A DNA stretch of 64,000 nt from Microbacterium algeriense (GCF_008868005.1 NZ_WAAO01000001.1:496001-560000); one strand, 5' to 3'. Positions 1 through 8,987 are shown, counted from the stretch's first letter. The notes: generated from the sequence alone by a model not told the origin. Numbers and translations: made by a program.

Positions 1-491
1 TGGAGGACGGCCGCCTCTACGTGTACATCTATCCCGCCCGCAGCGGCAACAGCGTCACGCCCGAGCTGCTGGTCCGTCTGGCCGCACTGCCGAACGTCGT
101 CGGCGCGAAGATCAGCGAACTCTCCCTGGACGACATCGCCGCGTACCGCGCCGCGGTGCCGGAGGACTTCGACCTCTACACCGGCGCCGACCGCGACCTC
201 ATCGCCGCCGTCGGCGTGGGTGCGCAGGGTGTCGTCTCCGGGGTGTCGTCCGTCACTCCCAAGCCGTTCCGTGCCCTCGCTGACGCCGGGCGCTCCGGCG
301 ATGCCGCCGCCATCAGCGCCGCCCAGGCAGCCGTCGACGACGTGGTCGCCCTCATCGGAGGGGACATGGCCCGCATGAAGGAGGCCTACCGCGTGCTCGA
401 CGTGGTCGACACGCACTGCCGGATGGCCATCGCCGAACCGAGCGACGCAGAGCGGGCGGCTGTCGCGCAGGTGGTGACCGCGCACCGCTGA
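1..491 (+). CDS. Dihydrodipicolinate synthase/N-acetylneuraminate lyase family protein, 3' part
   Basis: The reading frame is open from base 3 at the window edge, so the start lies upstream and only about the last 162 residues are visible. The fragment carries the family pattern of a Tyr/Pro stretch (YIYPARSGN) followed by VVGAKIS, whose Lys is in the position of the Schiff-base lysine of DapA/NanA-type class I aldolases. It then has a GAQGVVSGVSSVTP segment like the conserved (beta/alpha)8-barrel C-terminal half. Members condense or cleave 2-keto acids in the cytoplasm. The substrate cannot be told from this piece. Because it precedes a sugar-utilisation region, a sugar-acid aldolase/dehydratase is as likely as lysine biosynthesis. 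The family is fairly sure and the function is not. Confidence 0.75.
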   Translation, partial: EDGRLYVYIYPARSGNSVTPELLVRLAALPNVVGAKISELSLDDIAAYRAAVPEDFDLYTGADRDLIAAVGVGAQGVVSGVSSVTPKPFRALADAGRSGDAAAISAAQAAVDDVVALIGGDMARMKEAYRVLDVVDTHCRMAIAEPSDAERAAVAQVVTAHR

Positions 492-525
492 CCGCCGTCG
501 CGGAGGTGTTCGAATCCTCACGGCT

Positions 526-1472
526 TCAAGAGTCTTCGGTCTCGAGCGGCTCGACGGAGAACCGGTACGCGGCTCCATCGCGGAACGGCTCGATGATCTC
601 GAAGTTCTCGTACGCGGGCCCGCCCGGGATCGGAGAGGCGCTCGCCCAGTACGCCCAGCGAGCGTTGACCGCGGCCTCGAGTGCGGGGTGCGGGTCATCG
701 ACGCGCCAGGTCTGCGAGGCGCGAAGCCCGAGAAAGCGCCAGTGATCCGCGGTGTCGGCGGAGTAGTCGGCCGACCAGGGGTCGTCTTCGTCCCCGGTCG
801 CGCTCACGACCACCGCTGAGCCGTCGCGAGCGAGCTCGGCCAGGGGAAGCGTCCGTGCGCGGTGAATGCAGTACCGGAGAAGTCGGGCCAGAGCTCCCGG
901 GGCATCACGGTGCGGTCGGCGAGGTGCAGCCGACGCAGCCGAGCCCAGTTGCCCATGGTCGCCGTGAGGATCAGGTTCGACAACGCCACGGAACGCGCAT
1001 TCGCGAAGCCGGCAACCTCCACCTCATGGGGTCGGTCGGCGAAGAAGCGCACTCGGACGCGGACATCGGCGCCATTGTCGAAGCGTTCGACACCGATCCA
1101 TACGGTGAGGGTCTCCACGCCTCCCGCCGTCTCGATCACACCCCGAGCCACCGTCGATGACGACGCATCTTCCGCAGCCTCGACGTCGTCGGACGACCAG
1201 AGCCGCTTGCCCTGCGCACCGGGATCGAGGGTGCTCTGCTCCATCTCCGAGTATCCGCGCTCGTCGACGCCCTGAGGGATCGGTTCGACGGCGATGAAGT
1301 TCACCAGCCGCTCGCGGTGATGCTCGAGATAGGGGGTGAAGACGCGAAGAAGTCCGCGGGGTCCGGGAATCGGTGGGATGCCGATCTGCATCCCGGCGTG
1401 ATGGCCCCAGCGAGGTTCGGAGGCCGGGTCGGTGGACGGCCTGAGCCACCGGACGGCGGAGGAGTGGGACAT
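526..1472 (-). pseudogene. Conserved protein of unknown function, interrupted by a single frameshift
   Basis: Two minus-strand frames (1472 down to 804, and the frame closing at 526) read as one protein of about 315 residues if one base is restored. The first frame runs well to ...AHGRFP and then decays to a stop. The second continues LAELARDGSAVVVSATGDED with good codon use. The simplest repair is one extra C in the sense-strand CCCC run (plus-strand G run 843-846). This could be a sequencing error, a real loss-of-function mutation or homopolymer phase variation. There is no signal peptide, so the product would be cytoplasmic. Its start lies 20 bp from the GAAATCGATTTC palindrome shared by the D-arabinan genes, and a TAGGGT -10-like hexamer sits 7 nt before the ATG, so the mRNA may be leaderless. 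I do not recognise the family. Co-regulation suggests a role in glycan use. Confidence 0.6.
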
Positions 1473-1492
1473 GACGAGAACCCTAGTGTCTT

Positions 1493-1504
1493 GAAATCGA
1501 TTTC
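1493..1504. promoter_or_regulatory. LacI-type operator GAAATCGATTTC between divergent genes
   Basis: This is a perfect 12-bp palindrome in the 69-bp divergent gap between the frameshifted gene (minus) and the first DUF4185 gene (plus). A TAGATT -10-like hexamer follows at 1507-1512 on the plus strand, so bound repressor would block that promoter. The same sequence occurs at 2721 and 10562, and with one mismatch at 8976. The CG-centred palindrome is typical of LacI-family operators. The likely ligand is the LacI protein encoded at 9068-10051. Confidence 0.85.
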
Positions 1505-1541
1505 GCTAGATTCGGTTCACCAGCGTCGATCGAGGAGGATC

Positions 1542-2696
1542 ATGCCCCGTGTCAGCACCCCATTCCGCCGCACCGCAGTCGCGGTATCCGTCATCCTGGC
1601 TCTCGGTCTCGCCGGGTGCGCCGCCGGGGCTGACGGCGTGAGCGTCGACGCGGACCAGGACAAGCCCTTCGTCCTCGACGGGGTGAGCGACCTCACCGAG
1701 ATAGCCCAATTGACCGGGCCCGGGGCCATGAACGACACCGCAGCGGTCTCGGTCGCCGGCACGGACCTCGGCTCGATGACCAATGTCGGCGACCGGACGT
1801 TCTTCTTCTTCGGCGACACCTTCGGCGAGCGCGACCCCGAATCGATCGGGGGTCAGGGCGGGTTCTGGCGATCGAACGTCGCGGCCTGGACGACCGACGA
1901 CGACCCTTCGGACGGCATCGGGTTCGAAGGGTGGGTGGCAGACGACATCGGCCTCGCTGCCGCGCTCATCGAAGGAGATCATGATGCGAACGGGGCGGGC
2001 GGCGAGGTGACGAAGATCCCCACCTACGGTTTCGCGATCGGCGGGACGATCTACGTCGCGTACATGTCCGTGCGGTTCTGGGGCGAGCCTGGTGCCTGGG
2101 ACGCGAACCGCGCGGCGCTCATCGTCTCGCGGGATGACGGGCGCACGTGGGACCCGGTCGCCGGCGTCGAGTGGCCGGGGGACTCGAACTTCGTGCAGTT
2201 CGCGACGGCACGGGTGACCGAGGGCGGCAGGGACTGGATCTACTTCTGGTCCATCCCCTCGGGGCGTTTCGGCGGCGTTCAGCTGATGCGGGTCCCGGCC
2301 ACCGAAAAGGCGGTGGAGGACCAGGCCGCGTACTCCTACTTCACGGGAGTCGATGGCGAAGAGCCCGAGTGGAGCAGCGACCTGGCCGACGCGGAGACGA
2401 TCCTGGACGGGACGATCGGCGAACTCTCGGTGATGTGGTCGACGTATCTCGACCGGTGGATCATGACGTACTCCGATGCGGGGAACGCCTACATCCGTGA
2501 GGGCATCACGCCGTGGGGGCCGTGGGGAGACCCCATCGAGTTGGTGTCGGGGGCCGAGTACCCCGGGTTGTATTCGCCCTACCTGAACCCGCGCTATGTC
2601 GATGAGGACGGGAGGCGGATCTACTTCACCCTGTCGCTGTGGGGTCCGTACAACGTGTTCTGGTTCTCCGCCGAGTTGGAGCGCACCGGCGGATGA
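1542..2696 (+). CDS. DUF4185 lipoprotein, predicted endo-D-arabinanase (GH183)
   Basis: The protein has 384 residues. The ATG at 1542 was chosen because a strong GAGGAGG precedes it and it begins a lipoprotein signal peptide: Arg-rich start, hydrophobic core, then the lipobox LAGC with Cys26. The mature part shows DUF4185 features: FFFFGDTFGE near the start of the domain, several five-blade propeller-like repeats (IVSRDDGRTWDPV, the Asp-box-like pattern) and a WGPWGDP segment near the C-terminus. DUF4185 is now family GH183, whose characterised members cut alpha-1,5-D-arabinofuranosyl chains of mycobacterial arabinogalactan and lipoarabinomannan. As a lipoprotein it would act on the outer face of the cell membrane and feed the importer encoded just downstream. 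It sits alone behind its own operator. A second copy lies at 6142. The family is confident. D-arabinan specificity is inferred from family and context. Confidence 0.82.
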   Translation: MPRVSTPFRRTAVAVSVILALGLAGCAAGADGVSVDADQDKPFVLDGVSDLTEIAQLTGPGAMNDTAAVSVAGTDLGSMTNVGDRTFFFFGDTFGERDPESIGGQGGFWRSNVAAWTTDDDPSDGIGFEGWVADDIGLAAALIEGDHDANGAGGEVTKIPTYGFAIGGTIYVAYMSVRFWGEPGAWDANRAALIVSRDDGRTWDPVAGVEWPGDSNFVQFATARVTEGGRDWIYFWSIPSGRFGGVQLMRVPATEKAVEDQAAYSYFTGVDGEEPEWSSDLADAETILDGTIGELSVMWSTYLDRWIMTYSDAGNAYIREGITPWGPWGDPIELVSGAEYPGLYSPYLNPRYVDEDGRRIYFTLSLWGPYNVFWFSAELERTGG

Positions 2697-2712
2697 GCGC
2701 CGATCCGATCCC

Positions 2713-2741
2713 TTGCGCATGAAATCGATTTCGCCTACTCT
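2713..2741 (+). promoter_or_regulatory. Promoter of the ABC-importer operon with embedded LacI operator
   Basis: A -35-like TTGCGC (2713-2718) and a -10-like TACTCT (2736-2741) are separated by exactly 17 bp. The perfect palindrome GAAATCGATTTC (2721-2732) fills the spacer. Repressor bound here would exclude RNA polymerase. The arrangement closely matches the promoter at 10553-10582. Confidence 0.75.
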
Positions 2742-2846
2742 GGCTCCACCCGGTCACTGAGGATCCATGGGTGCGGCCGGTGTCCGTCGGCGGCAGCCGA
2801 ACACACAGCAGCGACTCGATGATGAGTCCGTTCCTGAGGAGGAACC

Positions 2847-4214
2847 ATGAGAATCACCCCACGTACGCGCAGGGCCACGCTCGCCGCTCTCGGCGCGCTC
2901 ACGGTCGGTGCCATGCTCGCCGCCTGCGGCTCCGGCACGCCGGGCGAATCGGCGGACGGCGGCGGCGGAGAGGATGGCGTCACGACCGTCCAGTTCTGGC
3001 ATCGCAGCTTCACGCCGGTCGAGAATGAGTGGTACGCCGACATCGTGAAGAAGTTCAACGCGTCGCAGGACGAGATCAAAGTCGTCGACACCGAGGTTCC
3101 CGCCGATGCCTGGGACCAGAAGATGAAGGCCGCGCAGGCCGCAGGCAAGGCGCCTGACCTCTACACGAGTTCCGCGAACCTCTACGATCTCGTGAACGCC
3201 GGGCAGGTGCACGAGCTCGACTCGATCGTCCCGAAGGAAGCTCTCGACGAGATCCTCGACACAGCCACCTCCATTTCGGCGATCGACGGCACCTATTACG
3301 CCTATCCGCTGCTTCTCGAGCCGCAGACCGTGTTGTTCTGGAACACCGACATGCTCGATGCGGCGGGCGTCGACTCCTCGGCCGCACCCGAGACCTGGGA
3401 CGACCTCCTCGCCGCCTGCGCGAAGATCCAGCCCACCCTCGCCGACGGCCAGTACTGCATCTCCCCGGCGCAGGATGCCGTGACGATGGCCTGGTCGACG
3501 GTCGGACAGCAGTACAATTTCGCGGGTCACCTCGCGCTCACCGACGACTGGACGGCCCCCGATATCGACAACGACGGCTATCGGGACCTCATGGCGCAGT
3601 ACAAGGAGCTGTGGGACAAGGGCTACATGCCCAAGCAGCCGCTCTCCGCATATGTCGGGGGCGAGGACTTCGGCCAGCAGAAGGTCGCCTTCAAGGTGTC
3701 CGGCTCGTGGATGATGTCCGAGATCGGCTCCGACTACGCCGACCTGCTCGCCAAGACCGGCGTGGGCGCCTTCCCGAGCTCGTCCGACGCCGACGGCCGC
3801 ACCGCCACGACGATGGGCAACTTCACGTGGGTCGTCGACGCGAAGAGCAAGGCTCCGGAGGCCGCAGGCAAGTTCCTGTCCTGGGCGATCGCGGGTGACC
3901 CTGAGAATCTCGTGCCCTTCTTCGTCGACACGCAGTTCACCAAGGTCCCCGTGCGCCAGGCGGTGCAGGATGCGGTCGCGGAGAGCGAGGAGGCGGCGAA
4001 CGCGCCGTGGTCGAGCATCATCGTCGACGACATCGCTCCGGACGCCATCCCCGGATCCACCTACCCGTGGGACGTCAACCTCGCCGTCGGCACCGCGATG
4101 GAGTCGGTGATGAAGGGATCGGCATCCGCGGATGACGCGATCAAGACCGCGAGCGCTGCGATCCAGACGGTGATCGAGCGCGATGGGCTGCCGGAGAAGG
4201 CGCCGAAGAACTGA
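2847..4214 (+). CDS. Sugar ABC transporter substrate-binding lipoprotein
   Basis: The protein has 455 residues and a good Shine-Dalgarno (GAGGAGG) before ATG 2847. The N-terminus is a lipoprotein signal with lipobox LAAC (Cys27), followed by a Gly/Glu-rich linker. The mature protein begins TTVQFWHRSF and contains KAPDLYTSS, then FKVSGSWMMSEIG, all typical of family 1 (MalE/UgpB-like) carbohydrate-binding proteins. It would capture oligosaccharides outside the membrane and hand them to the two permeases that follow. Its position behind the GAAATCGATTTC operator and between two GH183 genes makes arabino-oligosaccharides the probable ligand. No ATPase gene is present, so the importer probably borrows a shared MsmK-like ATPase encoded elsewhere. 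Confidence 0.9.
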   Translation: MRITPRTRRATLAALGALTVGAMLAACGSGTPGESADGGGGEDGVTTVQFWHRSFTPVENEWYADIVKKFNASQDEIKVVDTEVPADAWDQKMKAAQAAGKAPDLYTSSANLYDLVNAGQVHELDSIVPKEALDEILDTATSISAIDGTYYAYPLLLEPQTVLFWNTDMLDAAGVDSSAAPETWDDLLAACAKIQPTLADGQYCISPAQDAVTMAWSTVGQQYNFAGHLALTDDWTAPDIDNDGYRDLMAQYKELWDKGYMPKQPLSAYVGGEDFGQQKVAFKVSGSWMMSEIGSDYADLLAKTGVGAFPSSSDADGRTATTMGNFTWVVDAKSKAPEAAGKFLSWAIAGDPENLVPFFVDTQFTKVPVRQAVQDAVAESEEAANAPWSSIIVDDIAPDAIPGSTYPWDVNLAVGTAMESVMKGSASADDAIKTASAAIQTVIERDGLPEKAPKN

Positions 4215-4288
4215 CACCGCTCGCTGTCCGGGGGCCGGCGCTCCCGGTCCCCGGACAGCTACGCATCCGACATCACGACGAGGTGGAT

Positions 4289-5215
4289 ATGGCCACTCAG
4301 GCTGTTCAAGAACGCCGAGCGATCCGGCAGAGGAAGAACCGCTACCGCTATCGGGACAACAAGACCGCGTACTGGTTCCTGCTGCCGCTGGTGGTGCTGC
4401 TGGGGATCTTCGTGATCTGGCCCGCGATCTACGCCGGATTCCTCTCGTTCCAGGATTGGAGCTTCTACAAGGATCCGGAGTTCGTCGGGCTGCGCAACTA
4501 CCAGAGCGTCCTCAAGGACCCGCTCTTCCTCGCCACGATCGGTCGCGGCTTCCTGTTCGTGCTGATGACCGTCCCAGTGATGCTGGTCCTGGCGTTCCTG
4601 TTCGGCAGCCTCGTCGTGAGCGTGTCGCGCCGGGCCGCGAGCTTCCTCAAGGTCAGCATCTACGTGCCGACCATCATCTCCGCCGTGATCGCGTCGATCA
4701 TCTTCGTGCTGATCTACAACTACTCGGGCGGCCTCCTGAACGCCTTCCTCGGCGTCTTCGGGATCGATCCGATCGCCTGGATCGGCGACCCGAAATGGGC
4801 CCTCCTGGCCATCGCGGTCCCCGCCATCTGGCTCGGCATGGGCCTGACCTCCCTGATCATGGTCGCAGCCATGGTCGACATCCCGGCGGAGTACTACGAG
4901 GCTGCGGCGATGGAGGGTGCCAACTGGTGGCAGAAGACCGCCTACATCACCATCCCCCAGATGAAGAACGTGGTGCTCTACCTGCTCATCACCGGCTTCG
5001 TCGCAGCGATCCAGCAATTCGAGCTGCCCCTGGTGATGACTCAGGGCGGGCCGCTCGATTCGACCACCCTGCCGAACCTCTTCATCTTCAACCACTTCCG
5101 CAACGACGTGAACGTCGGATACTCGATCGCTGCGGCCCTGCTGCTGTTCGTGGTGCTGGGAACGATCTCCGCGCTCGTGTTCAAGTTCGTCAACTCCGAG
5201 AGGCTGGTGGACTGA
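4289..5215 (+). CDS. Sugar ABC transporter permease (MalF type)
   Basis: The protein has 308 residues. I prefer ATG 4289 over the in-frame GTG 4283 because the GAGG at 4280-4283 is well spaced for 4289. After a short Arg/Lys-rich cytoplasmic tail there are about six membrane segments. The ATPase-contact EAA loop reads EYYEAAAMEGANWWQKTAYITIP, which begins the coupling helix seen in CUT1 sugar importers. It pairs with the next permease and the upstream binding protein in one operon. The stop is followed one base later by the next ATG, indicating translational coupling. The substrate, probably D-arabino-oligosaccharides, is inferred from context. Confidence 0.9.
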   Translation: MATQAVQERRAIRQRKNRYRYRDNKTAYWFLLPLVVLLGIFVIWPAIYAGFLSFQDWSFYKDPEFVGLRNYQSVLKDPLFLATIGRGFLFVLMTVPVMLVLAFLFGSLVVSVSRRAASFLKVSIYVPTIISAVIASIIFVLIYNYSGGLLNAFLGVFGIDPIAWIGDPKWALLAIAVPAIWLGMGLTSLIMVAAMVDIPAEYYEAAAMEGANWWQKTAYITIPQMKNVVLYLLITGFVAAIQQFELPLVMTQGGPLDSTTLPNLFIFNHFRNDVNVGYSIAAALLLFVVLGTISALVFKFVNSERLVD

Positions 5216-5216
5216 C

Positions 5217-6110
5217 ATGGCCGTCATGCAGGAGACCACACGCATCGTCCTCGCCGGCAAGGAGCCGCGCTCGACGCGGCGCCCGCGCAGCACCGGCGGA
5301 TGGCTCATCGTCGCCGGAAAGGTGATTCTGAGCGCGGTGTTCATCATCGCCTCGCTCTTCCCCCTGGCCTGGATGGTGATCGCCGGCTTCAAGTCGAAGA
5401 CCGAGGTCGTCGAGACGCCGTTCCAGTTCTTCCCCGAGGTGTGGCTCTGGCAGAACTACGCGCAGATCCTCGCCGATCCCACGTTCCTTCAGACCCTGGT
5501 GTGGACGTTCTTCGGCGCCGTGCTGTTCACCGTCGGAAGCCTCGCGGTGAACTCCCTCGCCGCCTACGCCTTCGCGAGACTCGACTTCCGCTTCAAGGGG
5601 ACGATCTGGGCCATCGTGATCACCACGATGTTCATCCCGGGCATGACCATCCTGCTCACCAGCTTCATCGTCGTCACTCGGCTGTCGATGCTCGACACTC
5701 TGGCGGTGCTCGTCATCCCGGGGCTCGCGAGCGCGGCCATGGTGTTCTTCATCCGCCAGTTCTACCTCAACATCCCGAAGAGCCTCGAAGAGGCGGCGAT
5801 GCTCGACGGCTGTGGGCGGTGGGGCATCTTCGTGCGCATCTTCCTGCCGCTGTCCAAACCGCCGTTCGTCGTGATGGGGATCACCGCGTTCCTCGCGTAC
5901 TGGAATTCGTACGTGTGGCCGATCCTGACGATCACATCGCCGGAGCGGTTCGTGCTGCAGCAGTACCTGGCCACCTTCCGCTCCGAGCGCAGCACCGAGC
6001 TGGGGCTGCTGATGGCCGGATCCGTGCTCGCCGCGGCGCCGGTGATCATCCTGTTCCTCATCTTCCAGCGCCAGATCATCGGGAACATCAAAATGGCAGG
6101 TCTCAAGTAG
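5217..6110 (+). CDS. Sugar ABC transporter permease (MalG type)
   Basis: The protein has 297 residues and starts one base after the stop of the preceding permease. It has six predicted membrane helices. The EAA-type loop reads SLEEAAMLDGCGRWGIFVRIFLPL, and a MalG-like C-terminus ends at GNIKMAGLK. It forms the second half of the membrane channel of the CUT1 importer encoded from 2847. A 31-bp gap with an AGAGGAGGGG ribosome site leads to the second GH183 gene, so importer and enzyme are probably co-transcribed. Confidence 0.9.
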   Translation: MAVMQETTRIVLAGKEPRSTRRPRSTGGWLIVAGKVILSAVFIIASLFPLAWMVIAGFKSKTEVVETPFQFFPEVWLWQNYAQILADPTFLQTLVWTFFGAVLFTVGSLAVNSLAAYAFARLDFRFKGTIWAIVITTMFIPGMTILLTSFIVVTRLSMLDTLAVLVIPGLASAAMVFFIRQFYLNIPKSLEEAAMLDGCGRWGIFVRIFLPLSKPPFVVMGITAFLAYWNSYVWPILTITSPERFVLQQYLATFRSERSTELGLLMAGSVLAAAPVIILFLIFQRQIIGNIKMAGLK

Positions 6111-6141
6111 CACCACCGAGCGTTATCGAGAGGAGGGGTCG

Positions 6142-7242
6142 ATGGAGACCCAGAACACGCAGGGACCACGGGTCAGCCGCCGAGGCGTGCTGCAGGGCGC
6201 GGTGGCGGTGGGAGCGGCGTTCTTCGCCTCGACCGTGATGCCCAGTCCTGCCGCCGCGGCGGGGCTGACCGTCTCGCGGATCAAGGTGCTCGCCGGCACC
6301 CAGAGCCCGGTGCAGTACGGCATCGGGGCGACCGACCTCGGCATCCCTGTGCGGACGCCCGACGGTCGGATGCTCTTCATGTTCGGCGATACCTGGGCCG
6401 ACGGCGTCGGCGGCACGAATTGGCGCTCACCCGTCGCCCTGTACTCCTCGACGACGAATCTCGCCGCCGGCGTCACGTTCAACGGGTGCGCGGGAGCGGG
6501 TGGGAACACGCAGGGCACCGCCCCGCAGCTCTGGTACTACCCGCACGACGCCTACTTCACGACGGTCATCCCCTCGGACGTGATCACGATCGGCACGCGG
6601 ATGTACCTGCACGCCATCGTGAACGGACCGCAGTTCGGCGCCGTGCGCTGGACCGAGCTGTGGAAGTCCGACGACAACGGTGCGACCTGGCAGCACACCG
6701 GGCTGCAGTTCCCCGCCGATATGGCCGGCGGGAAGTTCCAGTGCATCACCTGGGGTGAGGGCAACGACGGCTACGTCTACATCTACGGGACAGGCTTCCA
6801 GCGCGACAAGGGCATCGTGCTCTACCGGGTGCCGTCGAACAACATGACGACCCTCTCGGCGTATCAGCCGTGGGGTTTCGCGAACGGATCGTGGGGCTGG
6901 GGCAAACCTGTGACCGAGGTGCTCTCCGGGCAGTTCGGCGAGATGTGCTTGCGCCCGCTCGGCGGCAGGTGGATCCTCACCTGGTTCAACTCGGGGGCGT
7001 ATCGGATCGACGCCATGGTCCTGAACACTCCGACCGACAACCTGTACACCGCCACGAAGACAACGCTGCTGCACGGCACCGAGTGGAACACGGAGGACGC
7101 TTCGCACGTCGCGCAGCTCTACGGCGGCTACATCATCCCCGGGTCCACCCTGTCGGACCTGCATCTCAGCGTGAGCCAGTGGAACACGGGGAACAATAGC
7201 GTCTACCACTCGGAGCAGTTCCGGGTGCAGGGGCTGGTCTGA
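6142..7242 (+). CDS. Secreted DUF4185 protein, predicted endo-D-arabinanase (GH183), Tat substrate
   Basis: The protein has 366 residues, with start ATG 6142 behind GAGAGGAGGGG. The N-terminus carries a twin-arginine motif, SRRGVLQG, then a hydrophobic stretch ending PSPAAAAG, so it is probably exported folded by Tat and released. The mature part has the family hallmark MFGDTWADG, Asp-box-like WKSDDNGATWQHTG and propeller repeats. It is the second GH183 member of the locus and differs from the copy at 1542 in export route (Tat-soluble versus Sec-lipoprotein). GH183 enzymes cleave D-arabinan internally. Two enzymes with different bond preference would help degrade the branched polymer. It is the last gene of the importer operon. 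Polymer specificity is inferred. Confidence 0.82.
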   Translation: METQNTQGPRVSRRGVLQGAVAVGAAFFASTVMPSPAAAAGLTVSRIKVLAGTQSPVQYGIGATDLGIPVRTPDGRMLFMFGDTWADGVGGTNWRSPVALYSSTTNLAAGVTFNGCAGAGGNTQGTAPQLWYYPHDAYFTTVIPSDVITIGTRMYLHAIVNGPQFGAVRWTELWKSDDNGATWQHTGLQFPADMAGGKFQCITWGEGNDGYVYIYGTGFQRDKGIVLYRVPSNNMTTLSAYQPWGFANGSWGWGKPVTEVLSGQFGEMCLRPLGGRWILTWFNSGAYRIDAMVLNTPTDNLYTATKTTLLHGTEWNTEDASHVAQLYGGYIIPGSTLSDLHLSVSQWNTGNNSVYHSEQFRVQGLV

Positions 7243-7357
7243 CTCCCGGATCAGCGCATCCAGGAGATGGAAAGCAACCCTTCTTAGCGTGATCTCAGGG
7301 AACGACCCTGGTCCGCGCCGAGCGCGCGGGTGTCCTGCCACGAAGGAAGAACTCCTC

Positions 7358-7798
7358 ATGACGAACACCAAAGCCTCCTCTCCCGCCGCTTCGCTGGGAC
7401 TCCTCGTCCTGCGCGTCGTCATCGGCGCCATCTTCGCCGCACACGGTGCGCAGAAGATCTTCGAGTTCACGATCCCCGGAACCATCGGCAGTTTCGCCGG
7501 CATGGGAGTGCCGTTCGCGGAGATCGCGGCTCCCGTGGTCGCCTTCCTCGAACTCGTCGGCGGAATCCTGCTGATCCTCGGCTTCCTCACGCGCCCCGTC
7601 GGCATCCTGCTCGCGATCGACATGGCGGTCGCGCTTCTCCTGGTGCATCTGCCGGCCGGGCTGTGGGTGAGCGAGGGCGGTTACGAGTTCGTCGCAGTGC
7701 TCGGCGTCTCGGCGCTCGCACTCGCACTCACCGGCGCGGGTCGCTTCTCGATCGACGGCGCGCTGCTGCGCGGGCGAGCGCCCGCATGGATCGCCTGA
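7358..7798 (+). CDS. DoxX family membrane protein
   Basis: The protein has 146 residues. ATG 7358 was chosen over an upstream ATG at 7289 because GAAGGAAG precedes it and the DoxX fold starts right after. It has four membrane segments with the family pattern LLVLRVVIGAIFAAHGAQKIF at the start (helix 1) and LELVGGILLILGFLTRP (helix 2-3). DoxX proteins are small membrane proteins linked to redox or quinone functions and often lack a known role. It sits between the importer operon and GH172 with no shared operator of its own. It may simply be read through from the upstream operon. Confidence 0.85.
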   Translation: MTNTKASSPAASLGLLVLRVVIGAIFAAHGAQKIFEFTIPGTIGSFAGMGVPFAEIAAPVVAFLELVGGILLILGFLTRPVGILLAIDMAVALLLVHLPAGLWVSEGGYEFVAVLGVSALALALTGAGRFSIDGALLRGRAPAWIA

Positions 7799-7831
7799 TC
7801 CGCAGCGCGACGGCCCGTCGATCTCGGGATC

Positions 7832-8965
7832 TCAGCCCTGCGGCTCCCGCGGGGGTGTCGCCCCGATGTCGGGAACCGGAGCTGCTCCTAGGTGCACCTC
7901 CAGGTCGTCAGCCGTCGGCGTCTTCGGACGCCGCGCGGTCGGCCGGTCGAGGTAGAACAGTGCGGTGGAGGCGATGTCATCGCGGAGCGGAAGGTAACGC
8001 CAGCCACTGCGCCAGCCGAGCGCTTGGATGTCGACCCTCGGGATGCCGGTCGCGAAGTGGATCGGGTCGAGGAGATGCCACCGGTACATTCCGAACCGCT
8101 GCTGCGAGACGTAGAGTCCGTCGGGTCTGATCACCTGCGGCATCCCGAGATAGGGCGTCGAGAACTGGGTGTACCCCTGACCGGGGATGTCGAAGTTCCA
8201 GGCGCCGCCGAAGTAGTCCTCCGTGCCGGTGCCGCAGATCGTCGGGTAGTCGGTGTCGTCGTCGAGATAGAACTTGATCTCGCCCTCGCCCCACCAGCCG
8301 TTGGAGTTCACGCCCCAAGCGATGTAGGTGCCGACGTACTGCCCCTGCCCTTCGATGCCCTCCAGGATCACGTGCGGGGTGAGCTCTTCGAGCGGGTTCG
8401 ACCGCCGCCACTGCGCGTGGAAGTAGGCATCGTTCGAGTGGTCGCCACCGATCTCGTAGGTGATCTGGTAGTACACGCGCACGTCGACGGTCGAGGTGTT
8501 CTCGAGGGTCAGACGCGCACCGTCGCGGAACGGCATCGGCCAGTAGGAGTTGAACCCGCCGTGCGGATTGGCGGCGATCGTCTGCGAGTTCACCTGAGCG
8601 AACACGCCCCACCCGTTGCAGAAGAAGTCGCCGTACGGCACCTCTACGGCGGGTTCGTCCGACCCGTCCCAGTAGGCGCGCAGCAGGAGAGTGCGCCAGT
8701 TGTCGGTGTGCGTCGTGATCCAGATGTGCGTGATCTTGGCGGCGCCCGCGATGTTCGCGAGTTCGAGGGTTTCCCCGGCCTTCACATCGACGCTGGGAGA
8801 GATCTTCCAGCCGGGGCCGAGGTCACGAGCGCTCGCGGCGCCCGTTCCCTCGGTCGCCCGGCCGCCGCCCCCAGCGGAACCGTCGAAGTTCTCCGGTGAG
8901 ATGGATCGGGTCTGGACCGGTCGCAGCGCCGCGAGGGATGCCAGATCAGAGGGTGCAGAAGTCAT
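7832..8965 (-). CDS. DUF2961 family glycoside hydrolase (GH172), predicted exo-alpha-D-arabinofuranosidase
   Basis: The protein has 377 residues. I place the start at ATG 8965, not the in-frame TTG 8974, which nearly touches the operator. Clear DUF2961 features are SISPENFDGSAGGGG near the N-terminus, ITHIWITTHTDN, PYGDFFCNGWG, and the catalytic-region GTGTEDYFGGAWNF with its conserved Glu. GH172 members include exo-alpha-D-arabinofuranosidases acting on D-arabinan and a fructofuranose-transferring enzyme. There is no signal peptide, so it should work in the cytoplasm on imported oligosaccharides. No Shine-Dalgarno is visible. A TACATT hexamer lies 7 nt before the ATG, suggesting a leaderless transcript. 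The operator copy at 8976-8987 abuts this promoter. The gene is divergent from the lacI gene at 9068. Confidence 0.85.
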   Translation of the reverse strand: MTSAPSDLASLAALRPVQTRSISPENFDGSAGGGGRATEGTGAASARDLGPGWKISPSVDVKAGETLELANIAGAAKITHIWITTHTDNWRTLLLRAYWDGSDEPAVEVPYGDFFCNGWGVFAQVNSQTIAANPHGGFNSYWPMPFRDGARLTLENTSTVDVRVYYQITYEIGGDHSNDAYFHAQWRRSNPLEELTPHVILEGIEGQGQYVGTYIAWGVNSNGWWGEGEIKFYLDDDTDYPTICGTGTEDYFGGAWNFDIPGQGYTQFSTPYLGMPQVIRPDGLYVSQQRFGMYRWHLLDPIHFATGIPRVDIQALGWRSGWRYLPLRDDIASTALFYLDRPTARRPKTPTADDLEVHLGAAPVPDIGATPPREPQG

Positions 8966-8975
8966 GGGCGCCAAT

Positions 8976-8987
8976 GTAATCGATTTC
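8976..8987. promoter_or_regulatory. LacI operator copy (GTAATCGATTTC) between GH172 and lacI
   Basis: This matches GAAATCGATTTC at 11 of 12 bases and keeps the central AATCGATT palindrome. On the minus strand it is joined directly to a TACATT -10-like hexamer of the GH172 gene. It also lies in the 102-bp gap in front of lacI (9068), so it may give autoregulation. Confidence 0.75.

Noticed and set aside
804..1472. Programmed -1 frameshift in the gene at 526-1472
   Set aside because: No X-XXY-YYZ slippery heptamer or downstream pseudoknot is evident. A missing C in a homopolymer explains the break more simply.
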